Made by a program: the position numbers and the translations under genes | Shown here: positions 11,390 through 24,900 of the stretch, piece after piece | Numbering within the stretch: the stretch's first letter is position 1 | Layout: every line of letters starts with the position of its first letter | Assembly: GCA_000149265.1 (NCBI GenBank) | Contig: CH002575.1 | Location: 518,746-582,745 of the forward strand | DNA length: 64,000 nucleotides | Reading direction: 5' to 3' | From: Ciona savignyi | Taxonomy: Eukaryota; Chordata; Ascidiacea; Phlebobranchia; Cionidae | Notes under the pieces: generated by a model | Seen by the model: only the letters and a program-made list of their open reading frames with translations | What the model was told of the DNA's origin: nothing | Databases searched by the model: none

Positions 11390-14300
11390 ATGAAATTGAA
11401 GCAAACCGAAATCAACCCATTTGCGATGTTTCCATACGATTACTACAGGAAGGATATCTTATTATCAAATTTTCAAATTAACCGACCGAGATTGTTTTAT
11501 ACGATGCAAGACGTTTCGTCAACTCTGAGCACATCGTTTCAACCGCAGGCTTCACCCGCACTGCCCGGTTGTGAAACGCACAAAGAGCACATGTCATCCA
11601 GCGTAATCCACTCAACAGAAAATATTCCATTTCCAACCGGGTCGTTAGAGCTCTCTAGTAAGTTGTTTTGTAAAAAGTTTTCACAGTGAGAGAAGTATAA
11701 ATTTATTGTGCATTGGCTTAAACCATACGTAAAGCAGATGGTACAGCAAACAGCCCGCCGAATAACTTGGTAGGTTAGTGCGTCGTCTTCTTTTAGTCGA
11801 AAGGTTGTTAAACCGAAACTGGTCAGTCGGTTATGTTTTTGGGCAAGGTACTTAGCACACGACGCCTGGACCTAGTGGATTATTATAGGTTAGTTAGTAC
11901 TAAAACCGAAAGAACGTCATTATTTTTTTCAGCACTTTGCTACAGCTCCACTAATTGGACTTTAGCGCAAGAAATTTTACGGTTAACCACACACACAAAC
12001 ACACATACACAAACATATATATATGGTTTATATGGTTCCAGATTGTAGGCTGGAACGAATTGATTAAATCGTCTGTTGGGTTCAATTTATGACCCGTTTA
12101 ATTAAATGATATCGAGCGAGTTAAAAAGTACAACAAAACGATCCGAGAGAGTATAAGGAACAACGTTGGTATTTTAATTCTTATAATTAGTCGATGATAG
12201 TCTATTGATTGCGGAATGTTACCAGAATTATCCACCTCTCACCCTTGTTATATATTCCCCCAATCTTCCGTTTGCTGATAATGTTTAAATCTATTTCATA
12301 ATATTGATACTTAATTGATTCTGCTAAACCATGAATTATTGATATAGCTGCTTTATCTCGTGTGTAGTGTCATTATATTCAACGTCATGATTTTATTTTT
12401 TACAAATTACTTGGGTTTTTCAATGGAAGTACATGTATTACACTTCATGTCTAATATATGTAAGTAAATAAGTTTATGAGCATGGTTTTCACACAGCAAA
12501 TACACTAGACGGGGCTACGGCAGAACACAACTTCAAGCTGAGCAAGTCTGTATTGAGCTCCAAGGTTTGTGGGAAGTTGTTCGGATATCAAGGATAAAAA
12601 TGTTTACCGAAAACTTGTACTGTATACGGTAGCTCTCATTGAAATTGATTCAACCATGCTTTTCCCCCTGGGAGTAAATAAGTGAGAACGGATATAAGGA
12701 CCGATACGCAAATAATTAGATTAACTAGGCCAATATCCCAGCCCTGTATTACGTAACTATAGGGCGAAAAAACACCCCTTCTCGATCGGGGAAAACTAAA
12801 AGGAGGGAAAGCGGGAAGGCGGGAAGGAGAGAAACTGCACGCAAAAATGAAGATTATGACCTTATGGTTAGTTTTAAACATGGGGCCATAGTTAGGGTTA
12901 GTCTTGGGCTTAAGATTAGCGTTTGGGGATGGGTTAAAATTAATTTCCGTGATTTTAGTGAGCAGTTTCCCTCCTTCTCCCCTTCTCGCTTCCCCTCCTT
13001 TAAGCGTTGCCCTTCTCGATCTGATGATTTTTCTCCAACTAATGGTAAAGCGGCATGTAAAAAAACATGTCGCCGTGTGTATACACAACATGATGTGCCC
13101 ACTGATCACTTGGCAGACAATATGTAATCGTATCTCCTTTTGTATTTACATCGTTAAGCCTTTATAATTAACTTTTTAATTAAAGAAACAATTTTTATGT
13201 GAGCCTATGAATGAAATACTAATTGTAATATTAGCCCATATATTTAACTTGACCTTTATAACTACGTTGTAAACCAACGTTCTTTTTAGGAGACGTTTCC
13301 GTATTGACTAATATTTGTGTTTCAGGGACGAACCGAGAGCGACAGCTGTGTGGCATATGCTATAAATAAAGGTGCATATTCTCTTAAATGCAACTGAGCT
13401 AAGTGTAACTACTTTAATGATTGTCAACACCTGCAACACGATTAATTAACAAGCAAATCTCGTCAGCTGTACACGCGGAGACTCAGCAAATGAACCTGAT
13501 TCCAAACTTAAATGTAGAATCACCATTATTAACCAACACACCCGAACATAAGACCCTGAAAACGTTGAAACAGGTGATACTTTATTAAATTGTTTTGATC
13601 TGTACCGTGTATTATATATATTGTAAATTCCCACAATAATGGACCATAATTGCAATCTGCAACGGAAGTCATCAAATTTAACCACCAAACATTTGTTAGA
13701 AACACTTGTGAGTACCACATTAAGTTTTATCTACATCCCTATTGATTGGTTCACAGAATCGACCCGATCCACAAGAAAATGGACCAGCTGAAGGGAAAGG
13801 TCATAATGGACCAATAAAAGATGCTTCAGAAGATCAAAAACTCTCTAGTCTACCGAGCTGTATTAAAAAACTTGCCAAACCAACTACCCGAGGTGATGGA
13901 AAATATCTGATAATTTTTTTAATTGTTATTCGAGTTTTTATTGTGCAGTGATGAATGAGGCCCTTCGGTGCAGAACGTGCGATGTTTACGTCAATTCTGC
14001 TAACCAAATGAAACAACATAAGGAAAGCTTACGTCACAAGAACATAGCACTAGGATTGCCAGCACCGCCTAAACCATTAAAGGAAGAAAGAGCGAAAATG
14101 AAATCGGTATATTGACTATTACTCGAAGAAAAAAAGATTACACACAAAACGTTACATTACAGGAGCAGTATCGTTGCACCGTATGTAAAGTTCAGCTCAA
14201 CTCGCACATCCAAATGTCACAGGTAATTATTTCGTATGGTTATGATCTTTATGTTTTAAGCCCGGGAATGACTAACACATGGGAAATGGGTCGCGCGCAT

Positions 14301-17027
14301 CATTAATGTTCGTCCTAAATTATTCTATTAATTTAAGTTGGCTTTGAGTTCAGTTTTCTCGGCTCTGTCGCAATTTCCCCTTAGATAGTTTAGGATGGAA
14401 ACAGAATGTTCATGTTACAGAATCTGCCGTTGTTCTTCAGGTCGCTGTGTCAACGGCCGACCGTTGGACCAATATACTCGGACTTGTGTTCCACTTTATT
14501 CAGACATAAATTAGTATTAATAAAATATGTTTTCTTAGTTATAAAGGAATAACTAAGTTTAACCAAACAAACCGAGCGGACAACAGGAGCGAGGAAATTC
14601 AGCAAAGCACTGAATCCAAGTTTGGTACCTTAATAACCCCTGGAGCGATAATAAAAACGTTGGTGCGCAATAACGATTTCCAATTAAACCAAGTTTATAT
14701 TGGTATAAAGATGTAAGAAAAAAGTTAATAATCTGAAATTGGTATAAACAACAAAATGCCAACAAACGATCTTTCTTTTTAACTTTTTTAGTCTTCGTGA
14801 ATAACCGAAGAATAAAACGGAGTAAAATCAATATGCATTCTTGTCAAATTGTTCAAATAAAAAAACGATCTAGGTAATAATCAGTCAAGCTGAAGGAAAT
14901 TAAAATGTGTTTAAATGAAAAATCCAAGATGACTTTGGGACCTACAGCCAAAAATGCACGAAAACATATAATTAAATAAATAACTATAAAATATAAGTAA
15001 GCGATTTTCTTAAAACTAATACTATTTGAGGAAACTATTTAACCGGCCCGACCGGTTAGTCTGGCGGTTAAGTGCGTCGCATTTCAATCGAAAGGTTGCA
15101 GGTTAAAGGAACGTGTTTATTATATACCACACCCCTCAATAGCTCCGGTAACCCGACGATGGGTGCGAGGTGATCTGACGATTACCCGTGTGTTACCCCC
15201 CATGGTTTTTCCATTCACGGGGATGAATATCCTATCCTACTTGCATTATGGACAAGTTTATTATTTTTTTGGTTTTAAATGACACCCACCTTACACCTTA
15301 TTTTCATATTTTAAGCCGTATTTTCGTGACATGCTGGTAGTTTGCATCGACACTTTGCGACATTTTCTATGTTTTAATGACGAATATTTGCACTTAGGAA
15401 AGAAATACTCACTTTAATATTTTAAGAAATGTTTTTACGTATAAAATAAATCAGTAATAGACAATAAGAATTAAATAATCCCATCTACCAACGAAAATCT
15501 CCCCAAAATAAAATACATATGAAATTATAATACAGTATTGAAGACTCAAAAACCTAAGACAAATTCAACACAGACTTAAAAGTTGCCAGCACCCCACGCA
15601 TCTTTAGACATTTTCCTGAAAATCCAACAAAACTAAACTTTACCCAGTATTCAGTCTTTCTTAACACTTGCCATATTTATTGGAAGGAAATGTCAAAATG
15701 AGTTGACAATGTTAGAGTTGTTAACAATAAGAATTAGATGTAAGGTGTCAAATTTAGAAAGCAACATTTCTAGAGAATTCGCATCAGAAGTGAATATGAA
15801 GAACGAACGTTTTTTTGGAATTTTTGATGCCGATATATTTTGCTATCTGATATCACTGACCTAATAACGACAATTTACTGCAAGGATATAGGGACGCTAA
15901 AATATGTACTTATAATACTCTCAACAAATCTCCTACATGAAAACCTAATGCTATTAGCACGATTGTGAAACAGCCTAGAATTTTAAACAAAAAGAATCAA
16001 TACAGAATTTTAATAAGAACAATAAAGATAAACAAAATCCAAAGAAACCTAACTTGTCCAAATTAGTAAACATTGGATAATTTATTCAAGATATTCATTA
16101 TTTATCTCAGTGAACGCGGAAGAGTTGTGACACGGGCAATCGTCAAATTAACTCGCGAATACGATATTATTTATACGCATGATTAAATGATCCAAATTGC
16201 ATATTTTCTTTATCGCTAAAAGAAGGGACATCCCGAATAAAAATGAATATTGTGATTAAACAGAATCAATCAAGATACATATATGTATGGTTAATAACGT
16301 TACAAAAATTAAAAATGTTTACCAAATATTTTTACCAAAACTGCCATTTGCACAGTGTGCCCAAGCTAGAGTGCTTGGAACAAGTTTCACAATTCCCTTT
16401 GCAGTATCATAAAACGCTGTTTAAAATCTTATTATTCGATTTTTCGTTATTTTAACTGCACTGATCTTCCACATCGTGTTCAGTTAAGTCTAAAATGTAA
16501 ACATGATAAAACGTTTGATGTAAAAATGTGGCACACTGCTTCCAGTGAGACTAAAAATATATGGTGATTGTCAATGCAATATTTACTTGTTCCAGCACTT
16601 ATCAAGCCGCAGGCACAAAAATGTGTTGGAAGGGAAACCACAAAAAGCCAGATGGTATCCTTATGGAAGGATTTTACCAGAAAGTAATGCAACGGTAAGT
16701 AATTTATATTTTCGCTTGCTCAGTTTTTATATTATTCTAATTCTATAGAGTGTCCCGTTGATCAACCCTCTACTTCCAACGTATTTTGTATCGTCAAGCT
16801 CCATCGGCCATAAAAACGCAGTAGAAACTACACGATTGCGGAATGATCAATCCACGGAAATATACCACGCTGAATACATCCATCCGCATCACGTTCAGTT
16901 GTATACGAACGAAAGTGGGGTTTTAATGGCAGATAACCAAGAAGCGGGATTGACCTATATAACTTGCCCACCGAGTCCTATGGTCATTTCATGGCCACAT
17001 CCACACAAGTTGCCATTTACCCAATAA
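11390..17027 (+). CDS. ZNF385-like protein with two U1-type zinc fingers, 7 exons
   Basis: Joining 11390-11657, 12497-12564, 13757-13892, 13949-14106, 14163-14222, 16596-16694 and 16749-17027 keeps phase. With the start at the first in-frame ATG the joined coding sequence is 1068 nt, 355 aa; opening with an upstream in-frame TTG at 11372 would give 361. Finger 1 is CRTC-x12-H-x5-H and finger 2 is CTVC-x12-H-x5-H, the U1/matrin-like spacing used by ZNF385 and ZNF346 proteins. Finger 2 is followed by HLSSRRHKNVLEGKP, matching the HISSRRHKDRVAGKP stretch I know from ZNF385 members. Known relatives are nuclear and bind RNA or p53. The intron after 14222 splits finger 2 before its first His. Vertebrate homologues usually have three fingers, so one may be missing or unrecognised. 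The N-terminal half is novel and low in domain signal. Confidence 0.8.
11770..11950 (+). repeat. Old SINE relic
   Basis: Degraded tRNA-like head (GGTTAGTGCGTCG, TCGAAAGGTTG) followed by CGGTTATGTTTTTGGGCAAGG. It lies in intron 1 of the zinc-finger gene. Confidence 0.5.
12776..13024. mobile_element. Hairpin MITE with long inverted ends
   Basis: About 62 bp at 12778-12840 (AAAGGAGGGAAAGCG, GGAGAGAAACTGC) recur as the reverse complement at 12963-13024. The centre carries GTTAGGGTTAGTCTTGGG. A different hairpin element at 55731-55953 has a similar centre. It lies in intron 2 of the zinc-finger gene and creates long but spurious ORFs on both strands. Confidence 0.65.
15044..15240 (+). repeat. tRNA-derived SINE with internal deletion
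   Basis: The head (ACCGGTTAGTCTGGCGG) and tail are intact, but the segment between the B-box region and AAAGGAACGTGT is missing. Located in intron 5 of the zinc-finger gene (14223-16595), which otherwise shows no gene and only a SINE scrap at 16125-16155. Confidence 0.8.
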
Positions 17028-17052
17028 TACTCTTTGAAATAAGCTGCTTTTA

Positions 17053-17058
17053 AATAAA
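17053..17058 (+). promoter_or_regulatory. Candidate polyadenylation signal of the zinc-finger gene
   Basis: AATAAA occurs 26 bp past the stop codon at 17025-17027. Confidence 0.5.
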
Positions 17059-17532
17059 CTTCAACATTAACTACAAAGTATCCCATTTAATTTCTTTCCA
17101 GTCCTAATATGTCTGAAAAGGGAACATTGGCGCCTAGGTGATTTACACATTTTTTCACTTGATTGCTATTAAATATCAGCTAACATCTTGATTGCTAATT
17201 TATCAGTACGATAACTTCGCGGTTATCGTCGATTTACTTGGACTTATTACATGACCACCTTGCACACCATGGTACCCACTTATAGCGTACGTTTAAAATC
17301 TGGCGATAGAATATGTTTACGGGGAGCTTAAAGGGTGGAAATTTGGATGTAAACAAAGGATACGTTGGCCTTATATTCGTCGTGTGTATGTGGAAGTGGA
17401 TCTGCAATGTCGTACGTAATCGTGGGTATCAATTCTTGGATTAGTGGATTAAGACATGAAAAAAAGATATTCAACATACTGGTACATCGTCTCCAAGCAA
17501 TAACAATTGGCTTGCAAAAAAAAGTTCTTATT

Positions 17533-17822
17533 AGGATAGAATATTCATGTTTATCCCCGTGAATGGGAAAACCAAGGGGGTTAGCACACGGGCAATGTTC
17601 AAATCATCTCACGCCCATCTTCCGGTTACCGAAGCTATTGCAGTGTGTCGTATAAATGAGACATTCGTTCAATATGGTAGAACCCAATAATCCGCTGGGT
17701 TTAGGCAATGTCCGTTAATTGCTTTGCCCGAGGACACAACCGACTAACTAGCGAACAGTTTCGTACTTGCAACCCTTCGACTGAAAGGCGCCACACTAAA
17801 CCACCAGTCTAACCGGTCGGAC
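17533..17822 (-). repeat. tRNA-derived SINE, near full length
   Basis: Family body and head in minus orientation. The head ends near 17822 with an ACCGGTCGGAC block. It lies 500 bp downstream of the zinc-finger gene. Confidence 0.83.
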
Positions 17823-18057
17823 AAATTAACAGGTAAAGTTGGTCTACACTTTGCCGTTCTTTACTTTTACTCTTTGAATGTCAATAACTGAAAAAAACCA
17901 ACGGCTCTGTCATATACAATATGCATTACTATAACTCAGGCTTTACAAAATCAGAGTGTGAACATATGGTCGTACACTATTACATAAATCTTTTGGCTAT
18001 GTTGAGATCTGGTAACCTATTAACTATAGATAATATTAAGTTTAATATAAGACAATA

Positions 18058-18205
18058 ATGTTTTATCCCTATGAATGAAAAACGTGTTATCGCACGGGCC
18101 ATCGTCAGATTATCTATGATTTACCGTCGGGTTTCCAGTTGCAGTGTGTTTTGATTGAGACGTTCTCCCAGTTTTAGTAGAACCCATTAGTAGGTTCAGT
18201 TTTGT
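18058..18205 (-). repeat. Truncated, diverged SINE
   Basis: Only the 3' body survives: the CGCACGGGCCATCGTCAGAT and GTAGAACCCATTAGTAGG blocks. The tRNA head is lost. Confidence 0.65.
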
Positions 18206-18379
18206 TATTGATTGGTTAATTTACTTACCGATGTGGGTTTAATTTATATACCGAGGTGGGAAGGAACAAGGAACATCTGTTTCTAGAATTTTTGTCTCAA
18301 CAGTAAAAGCAACACATGTTTCAGCTCATTATCTTACTTGTGACGAACGTTGACTGACTGCAAAGCGGCATCTTGACAG

Positions 18380-18574
18380 ATGAATCTATTGGACGCCAAC
18401 GTAGCTTGCCGTTATACTGACCAGCTTAAAAAAGAAGTGCGGTTTGACGAATTCTTGGACAATTTTTATATGCAACATTTGTTTATTGGACTTTATATGC
18501 ACTCGCTGTTTAGTGATATATTGAAGGGTAAATTAAAAAAAATATCATCAACCTGTGGTCAAAAGTCAATCTAA
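18380..18574 (+). CDS. Hypothetical ORF, 64 aa
   Basis: An ATG directly follows a splice-acceptor-like TTGACAG. The predicted peptide is ordinary in composition (MNLLDANVACRYTDQLKKE) but matches no family I know. It could be a small exon or chance. Confidence 0.18.
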   Translation: MNLLDANVACRYTDQLKKEVRFDEFLDNFYMQHLFIGLYMHSLFSDILKGKLKKISSTCGQKSI

Positions 18575-19669
18575 CCCAATATTTTATACAACATTTGTGA
18601 AAAGCAACCTGATTTCAATGCTTCTTGGTTGCAAATTAAAGCAACACTGTGAAATAAAGTAACATAAGTTTGATAACCGACTCATATTCAGGTCGAATAA
18701 CACATTAACAAACATGTTTTAAGAACTAACTGTAAATTTTGTTTTATTTTTGAACGCGCAACACTTTCTAATAAGTCGTTCAAATAAAATCGTATAAGTC
18801 TATAACTTAACGGAAAAAATGTTGTAGTATGGTTATTAAAATTGGTACATGGTTTGATAAAACACTGGTAAATAGTTTCTTAAAAATAAACATCATATCT
18901 CGTTTTGCTTTTAAACGAGCGCCAATCACCCAATTTACACTTGGTCACATTTTTTAATATGTTCCGTTACGGTTAACATCCAATAGCTTTACTATACCTA
19001 AATCGACAAACTATTGCAGTTAGTGCCTGAAAAATGCAAAATTCTAATTCACCCTTTACAAACCCATATATGTGTTGCTTTAAATGCTGGGCCAAGAATT
19101 TAAGTGTTTTATGTCGATCGTTAAAACAGTGATGTTGAAGCGCTATCACAGAATAATGATACCTTATCCAGCAATATACCTATACAAACTCAATGGTGGA
19201 CATGAGTTCAATCTACCGATATTTTGTAATGCAGACCAGGTCATTTTTTGTAAAGCAGACCACAAAACGTTGTACCGTTTGTTACCACGAGGGGTTAGAA
19301 AAGCATGCCGCCCGTTAGATTTATTTAGAAAATATAGATATTAAGTTTGGATTGGTCACTGGGGAACCCATAAGTGTCTTCTTGCAGAAACAAACGTTAT
19401 ACACTTTGTATAAGAAAAACTAAATGTGATATGGTAGTGAAAAAAAACGATCGTTTCTGCATGCAGAAAAATATAGCGTACACTCGAAAGGGGTTTTAAA
19501 ATAGTAATTTCAGTCATGACTTATTCATGACTGAAATGGATTGCGTTTGTAATAAAAACAGCGGACATTGCACCAGCTAAACGTACTGTACTGGGTCGTA
19601 AACTAGGACGCAATTGACGTTATAATCACGGGCACATATGTCGTATACAAAAGCTAGACTGAGCTTGCT

Positions 19670-20138
19670 TTGGAAACGATGTTAGAGACACGTTTATACG
19701 TAGGAACTCTGACGAGACGACAATTTCGCGCATTTACTTTAAAACCAAAATACTGCGAGAAATCCCTACCAATTATGGGATGCAGTACATTTGCAACGCG
19801 AAAACTCCAACGAAATTTACTTACGTTATTAAAGGTTATAGAAATATTTTCTTTACCAGACACTTTGATTTTAGTGTGCTTTAACGTAGATGAACAATTT
19901 CCGGAATTAAATAATGACCTTATATTATCCTATGGAGATAGAACTAAAAATTCCTCACCTTTATCCACCAAATTGCGCGTACCAGTCTTATATTCAGCGA
20001 CAACGAACGACCTGGGAGGAGCGGATTTCGACACATTTCGAACACGGTATATTGAAGCGTTCACGCTTACGATTACTTAACTTTCGACGACCATTTACGC
20101 TAAAGTGGCAACGAAAACAAAATTTAAACGGCTCGTAA
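19670..20138 (+). CDS. Possible decayed or unrecognised coding block
   Basis: Two overlapping plus-strand ORFs of 136 aa (19670-20080) and 74 aa (19914-20138) lie in different frames. In a third frame, 19679-19885 reads as plausible protein (PTNYGMQYICNAK). Open reading in several frames in otherwise stop-rich AT DNA suggests an old coding sequence with frame changes. No family recognised. Confidence 0.2.
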
Positions 20139-20212
20139 ACTTTAACTTCGCTTGACAAACAATATTACACGTAGACGCGCCTATTAACCGCTCAGTTGGT
20201 TGCTGTATGGAT

Positions 20213-20413
20213 AGGATAGGACAGGAGATGATAGGATATTCATGTTAATCGTCAGATTACTTCGCGCCCACCGTCGGGTTACTGGATCTATTGCAGTATG
20301 TTGTATATGATACACACGTTCCTTCAATTTAGTAGAACTCATTAATCCTCTGGGTTGAAAAAGTCTGCTGGGTTGAAAAGCGTCGCACTTAACCACCACA
20401 CTAACCGGTCGGA
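20213..20413 (-). repeat. tRNA-derived SINE with internal deletion
   Basis: The (AGGAT)n tail and body are present. The region between the GGGTTGAAAA block and the head is shortened. Confidence 0.72.
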
Positions 20414-21236
20414 GTAAATAAGAAAACGCGTGTGCCGATATATACACCCACTTCAATACAAAAATAATATTAGTGACGAGCCCATCATGGTTTCGACTCA
20501 TGTCTAGGCTAAAAAAGGGAAAATCCTCTCAACAGGGTTGCGTTCACACCACGTCACAAATTATCATATCAGAACTAATAACAAGGTAAATGGACAAGGT
20601 GATACACAGCCTTTGGTGATTATTTGTCTACTAATATATATATAGATATATATAATTTAATCTAGATAAAGAAGATTAAGCTACAAGAACATGGCGTGGG
20701 AGTGGACAACATGTAAGAGTTTAAACTCTGCATTAAACAATAAAAAGGCCTGCGTATAAACAGTCAAGTTTAAACTTCAATGCCTAAGCATGTCAATTTT
20801 ACCCAGTTCTACAACCAAAACAATTGTTAACCTTGTAAGCAAAAGTATTCGGTCTCATTATGTAATATAGCGCGTTGGGGTATCAGCCGAAAGGTAGTGG
20901 ACTATACCCAGAAATTAGGCACGTCCTTCTTTGCACATGACGCAGAACACACTTTTTAGTGTAAACGTTGTTTTACTAATGCCACAGTTAATTCATGTCC
21001 AAGTTTGTGGCAATCTAGATTCAATTTGACCCATTTGTAATTTTGATAAATGTCGTATCCGCAGAGAAAGTGGTTGGATTAATATTTAACCAAACGAAAA
21101 GTTTATTTGATTTTGTCTTTCGTCCGAAACTTGTTCGTAGTTAAACGACCGATTTGGCTAGGCCCTAGATCTAGTGGGTTAATGGTTTGCACTTAACCTA
21201 AATAACGTCTTAATCATATATGTTACACTGTAGGAG

Positions 21237-21710
21237 GCGTTCAACTAAGTATTCTCCCCATCTCTTCAATGCAAACTGACCTCACAAAAACGGCCGTCAC
21301 TCAAAATCCTGACATTCGAAGTCTTAGATTTTTTCAGAATTAAAATTGAAGCTTGGATCTGCAATCTAAACCCAAAACCCTACAAAATTTTGAGTCCATA
21401 CCCCTTCGTACATCGGCAACTTTTTCCCAACAAAACAGCTAGCAGATGCACAATCATCACCTTTATTTCAGCTAGCAGATGCACAATCAACACCTTTATT
21501 TCACAAAGCACTGATGCACGATTACAAAACTTTACAGCTAAACGAGAACACCGGCGCGCAGGCTGCTTTCAACCAAACAAACATTGGGAAACCACCACCA
21601 TTGTTACTCAGCAAAACACTCGTTTAAAAACAATGACTCATGGAGGGTACCACTCGTCACATCCGCCCGCACATAGAGATCTTAATTGGTTATACGCCAT
21701 CTGTAAAAGC
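21237..21710 (+). repeat. Dispersed repeat, copy 2 of 2, with a 33-bp internal duplication
   Basis: It shares its left and right blocks with 9815-10060. The interior contains two direct copies of a 33-bp unit beginning AGCTAGCAGATGCACAATCA at about 21437-21502. Confidence 0.55.
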
Positions 21711-21886
21711 GACGATAACCAGACGGTGGGCGTGAGGTAATATGACGATTGACCAAGCCTTAAACTCTCCCGCGTGTTCACAATCACGTAGATGAAATAG
21801 GAATATTCTAACATCGGTATAATTTTGTATCATCGTTGTCATAAATCTACTTTTAAAACAAAAGCTGATACATGATAATGAAAGTA

Positions 21887-21892
21887 TTTATT
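21887..21892 (-). promoter_or_regulatory. Candidate polyadenylation signal of URB2
   Basis: Minus-strand AATAAA lies about 90 bp past the URB2 stop codon at 21981-21983. Confidence 0.5.
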
Positions 21893-21980
21893 CTATGTCT
21901 TGGTAGCAGAAACGTAGTGACACGTCAAATTTAACACTTATTTCTGCAGTGATATTGGGATAAAACTCCTTGGCAAAAGA

Positions 21981-24900
21981 TCACACGTGGCCCATATACT
22001 TGAAATACTTGACGAAATCACAATGGAGCTTCCGAAAGACTTCTTTATCGCCCATAGGAAGACTGGCCTTCAACATTGAAATGCTAAACTCATCGGTTAT
22101 TGACAGGAGATGATAGATCCCAACGTCCAGAAGATTCTAAATTTTTTTTCTGTTAATATTGCAACATAGCTTGCTGAAATTTACCTTTACAGATGGCAGA
22201 AGCGTGACAGTAGTGACCTGGTGCAGGTGCCTTGATATCAGGTAAGGTACGCACTGGAATAAACAATTAATAAATACAAAAAGAATTGTACTTGGGTCAC
22301 TTACTCTTTTAAAGCAAGATGAATGATTAGAAGCAATTATCTGTAAGATCCGACTAACATACTCTGCACACTGCATTGCCAACTTTAAATCACTTTTACC
22401 CATCTTGTTCGTCTGTCTGTAAATTAAGTAATTTAACACAAACATTATACGAAAATGAACTTACTTACTTGCCAAAAAATACAGCACTAACAGTGAAGTG
22501 GTTGATTGAAGACAATATCAAGGGAACAAAGTGGGATATGCAAGATTTATGATTGACCAATAAAAAGCTTAAAATCAAGTATCTTCCATTCTCCAAGCCT
22601 GGGTTTAAAATCATCCTGTTAAATATTTCAACAACAGTAAAACCAATGGAATTATTTGATGCTTACCATTAAGTTTCTGCTTGATTGAGTTAAAACGAGA
22701 CAAAGTTGGAAAAATCACTGCAATCTGTTTCTCGCTGATCACTTTCTAAATAATATATTTATTTCTTATCACTGCAATTACATGTTTAACTGTAACTTAC
22801 CGGACCCAAAGACACAATCCTAGCCATAGTTGACATGACAAGAGGTAATAATGATGCTATGTTCGATTGTTGAGGAAAATTGGAACAAAAATCTAGACCA
22901 CCGCGTAAAAGTTTTAATTGGGCTGATTCTCTTGCAACTGTTTCTGTGCAGAAAAAATTAATTACAAAAAAACATTTACATTCCAGATTAGTATAGCATT
23001 TATTTGTATTAATTTTAATACCATCTTGTGAGTGAATTGAATTTGAGAAGGAAGCAGATTTGCCATCACAAGTAGCAGTTATAAGTTGTAGGAATCGTAG
23101 GTTTGGTGTTGTAGCTTCACCTTGCCGCATACCATTCATTATCTTATCTAAACACTCTAAGGGTGGCTGTTAAAAGGGTCAGGTAAGACATTAACTCAAC
23201 ATACCCTGGTAGACATGAAAGTTGGGAGGAACACATGTGTGCAGATAAACCAACCGATCCAACAAAATACTCATTTCCTCATTTTCTTGTAGATCGCGGG
23301 ATGAATATATTTCAAGATATTTAAAAAAATGTATTTTCCAGCTTTCGCATGTTTCGAAATCGCTCTGAAAATTTTTTGGGTAAAACTATACTTAAAAGTA
23401 AAGTTATTTCGTTTATACCTGGTGCAAGCAGCGACATAGTTTGATCTCAGCGTAAAGTGTAAGCAGTTGGAGTTTTAATAAGTCAAACCTCTCATCTCCC
23501 CTGTGCGATCAAAATATATAAAATATGGTATGTAAAGTACCCTTGTAATCCATCTCACCCCCACAAAGTTGAGTATTTATCAAGCAATGCTTCTATTCGA
23601 AAGTTTTTATTCAACATTTTGCAATGTTGGAAGTTTTCCTCCGGAGTATCAACCTTGATATATGAAATATCAAGGGCAAAGCTGGAAAGCATACAAGCAT
23701 GGAACAATCTAGTCTGCGTCTCACCCTCACTTCGCTGTAATAAGTTTTGCTCGAAAACCCCTGTGTGAAACAACTTTGTATTGTCGAAAGTGGTTTGCAT
23801 GAGGGATATTTACCCTTTAGAAGCATTTGTATTTGTGCTGTAATATTATGCAGTGGCTGCATATCAGTGGTTCTTCCAGGGATATACTGGAGGTGGTAAA
23901 GATCAGAATGTTGGTAAGGGTTCCACCATTTGTATTTTCCCGTTACATGAATGGCCTCACCCACAAACTTGTTTACATTGTGAAATACTGGATTATGTTT
24001 TAGTATAACAGTGGATAATGCGGACAAAGTGGCGGTTACAACATGGAACGCACTTCCATCTGAACCGGATCTTCTAATTAATTTGCAAACCTGTGACATA
24101 AACAAATTGGGTTTAACATTAAATAATCTGTGAAAGTTGACACCCACCTTTTGTACCAACTTGGGGCATTTGTTTTTATCATAACACAAAGCTTTAACCA
24201 AGGATGTTGTGCAAGTTCTAACATTTCTGTCAAAGTCATCATCTCTAGAGAAGATGGTTATTTATAATAAAAACACCACAATCAAATAATTGCTTACCTA
24301 ACTATGCTTTTGCTGATATACGTCACAATCATGACGGAAGGAAGGATGTGTATCTGTTTTATTGGCAAGTGGGCTGTAATGTTGTATGTAATGCATCAAT
24401 TTTATGAAATTAACCATAATAATGGAAACACATATAAAACCAACTACTTTTAATAAACTGAGCATACAAAGATTCATAAATCAACAAAATAGTTCTCTAA
24501 AACATCGAATAATAAAAAAATATGTTAAACTTACAAAGTACAGCGGTAAGCAATGCTATACACTTGGAATGGTATGGGGTGATCTGGCTTGTCACAGATG
24601 TTGAAACATTCTTGCTATTTAAGCGGCTGATTGCACAAAGTACCAGATGCAAGTACAACATCAAAATATTCACAGAGAAAGATGCCAGTGGCAGTTTCTC
24701 AAGAATAGCAAATAATTTTCTTATAAGTTCTAAGTCGTCCTTATACAAGACCTGTAAATGAAACACTAAAATGTCGATAACACAAAGCCACATTACATAC
24801 AGCTTGATTTCCATCAGGTGAACTACTCAACAATTTGTTGATGTCAACTTCTAACCCCTTTTCCCCATCCAAGCATGCCCCCACTTCATTCAACAACAGC

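Noticed and set aside
12636..13109. 157-residue minus-strand ORF and its plus-strand partners
   Set aside because: They lie over the hairpin MITE and are produced by its purine-rich arms. No domain is present.
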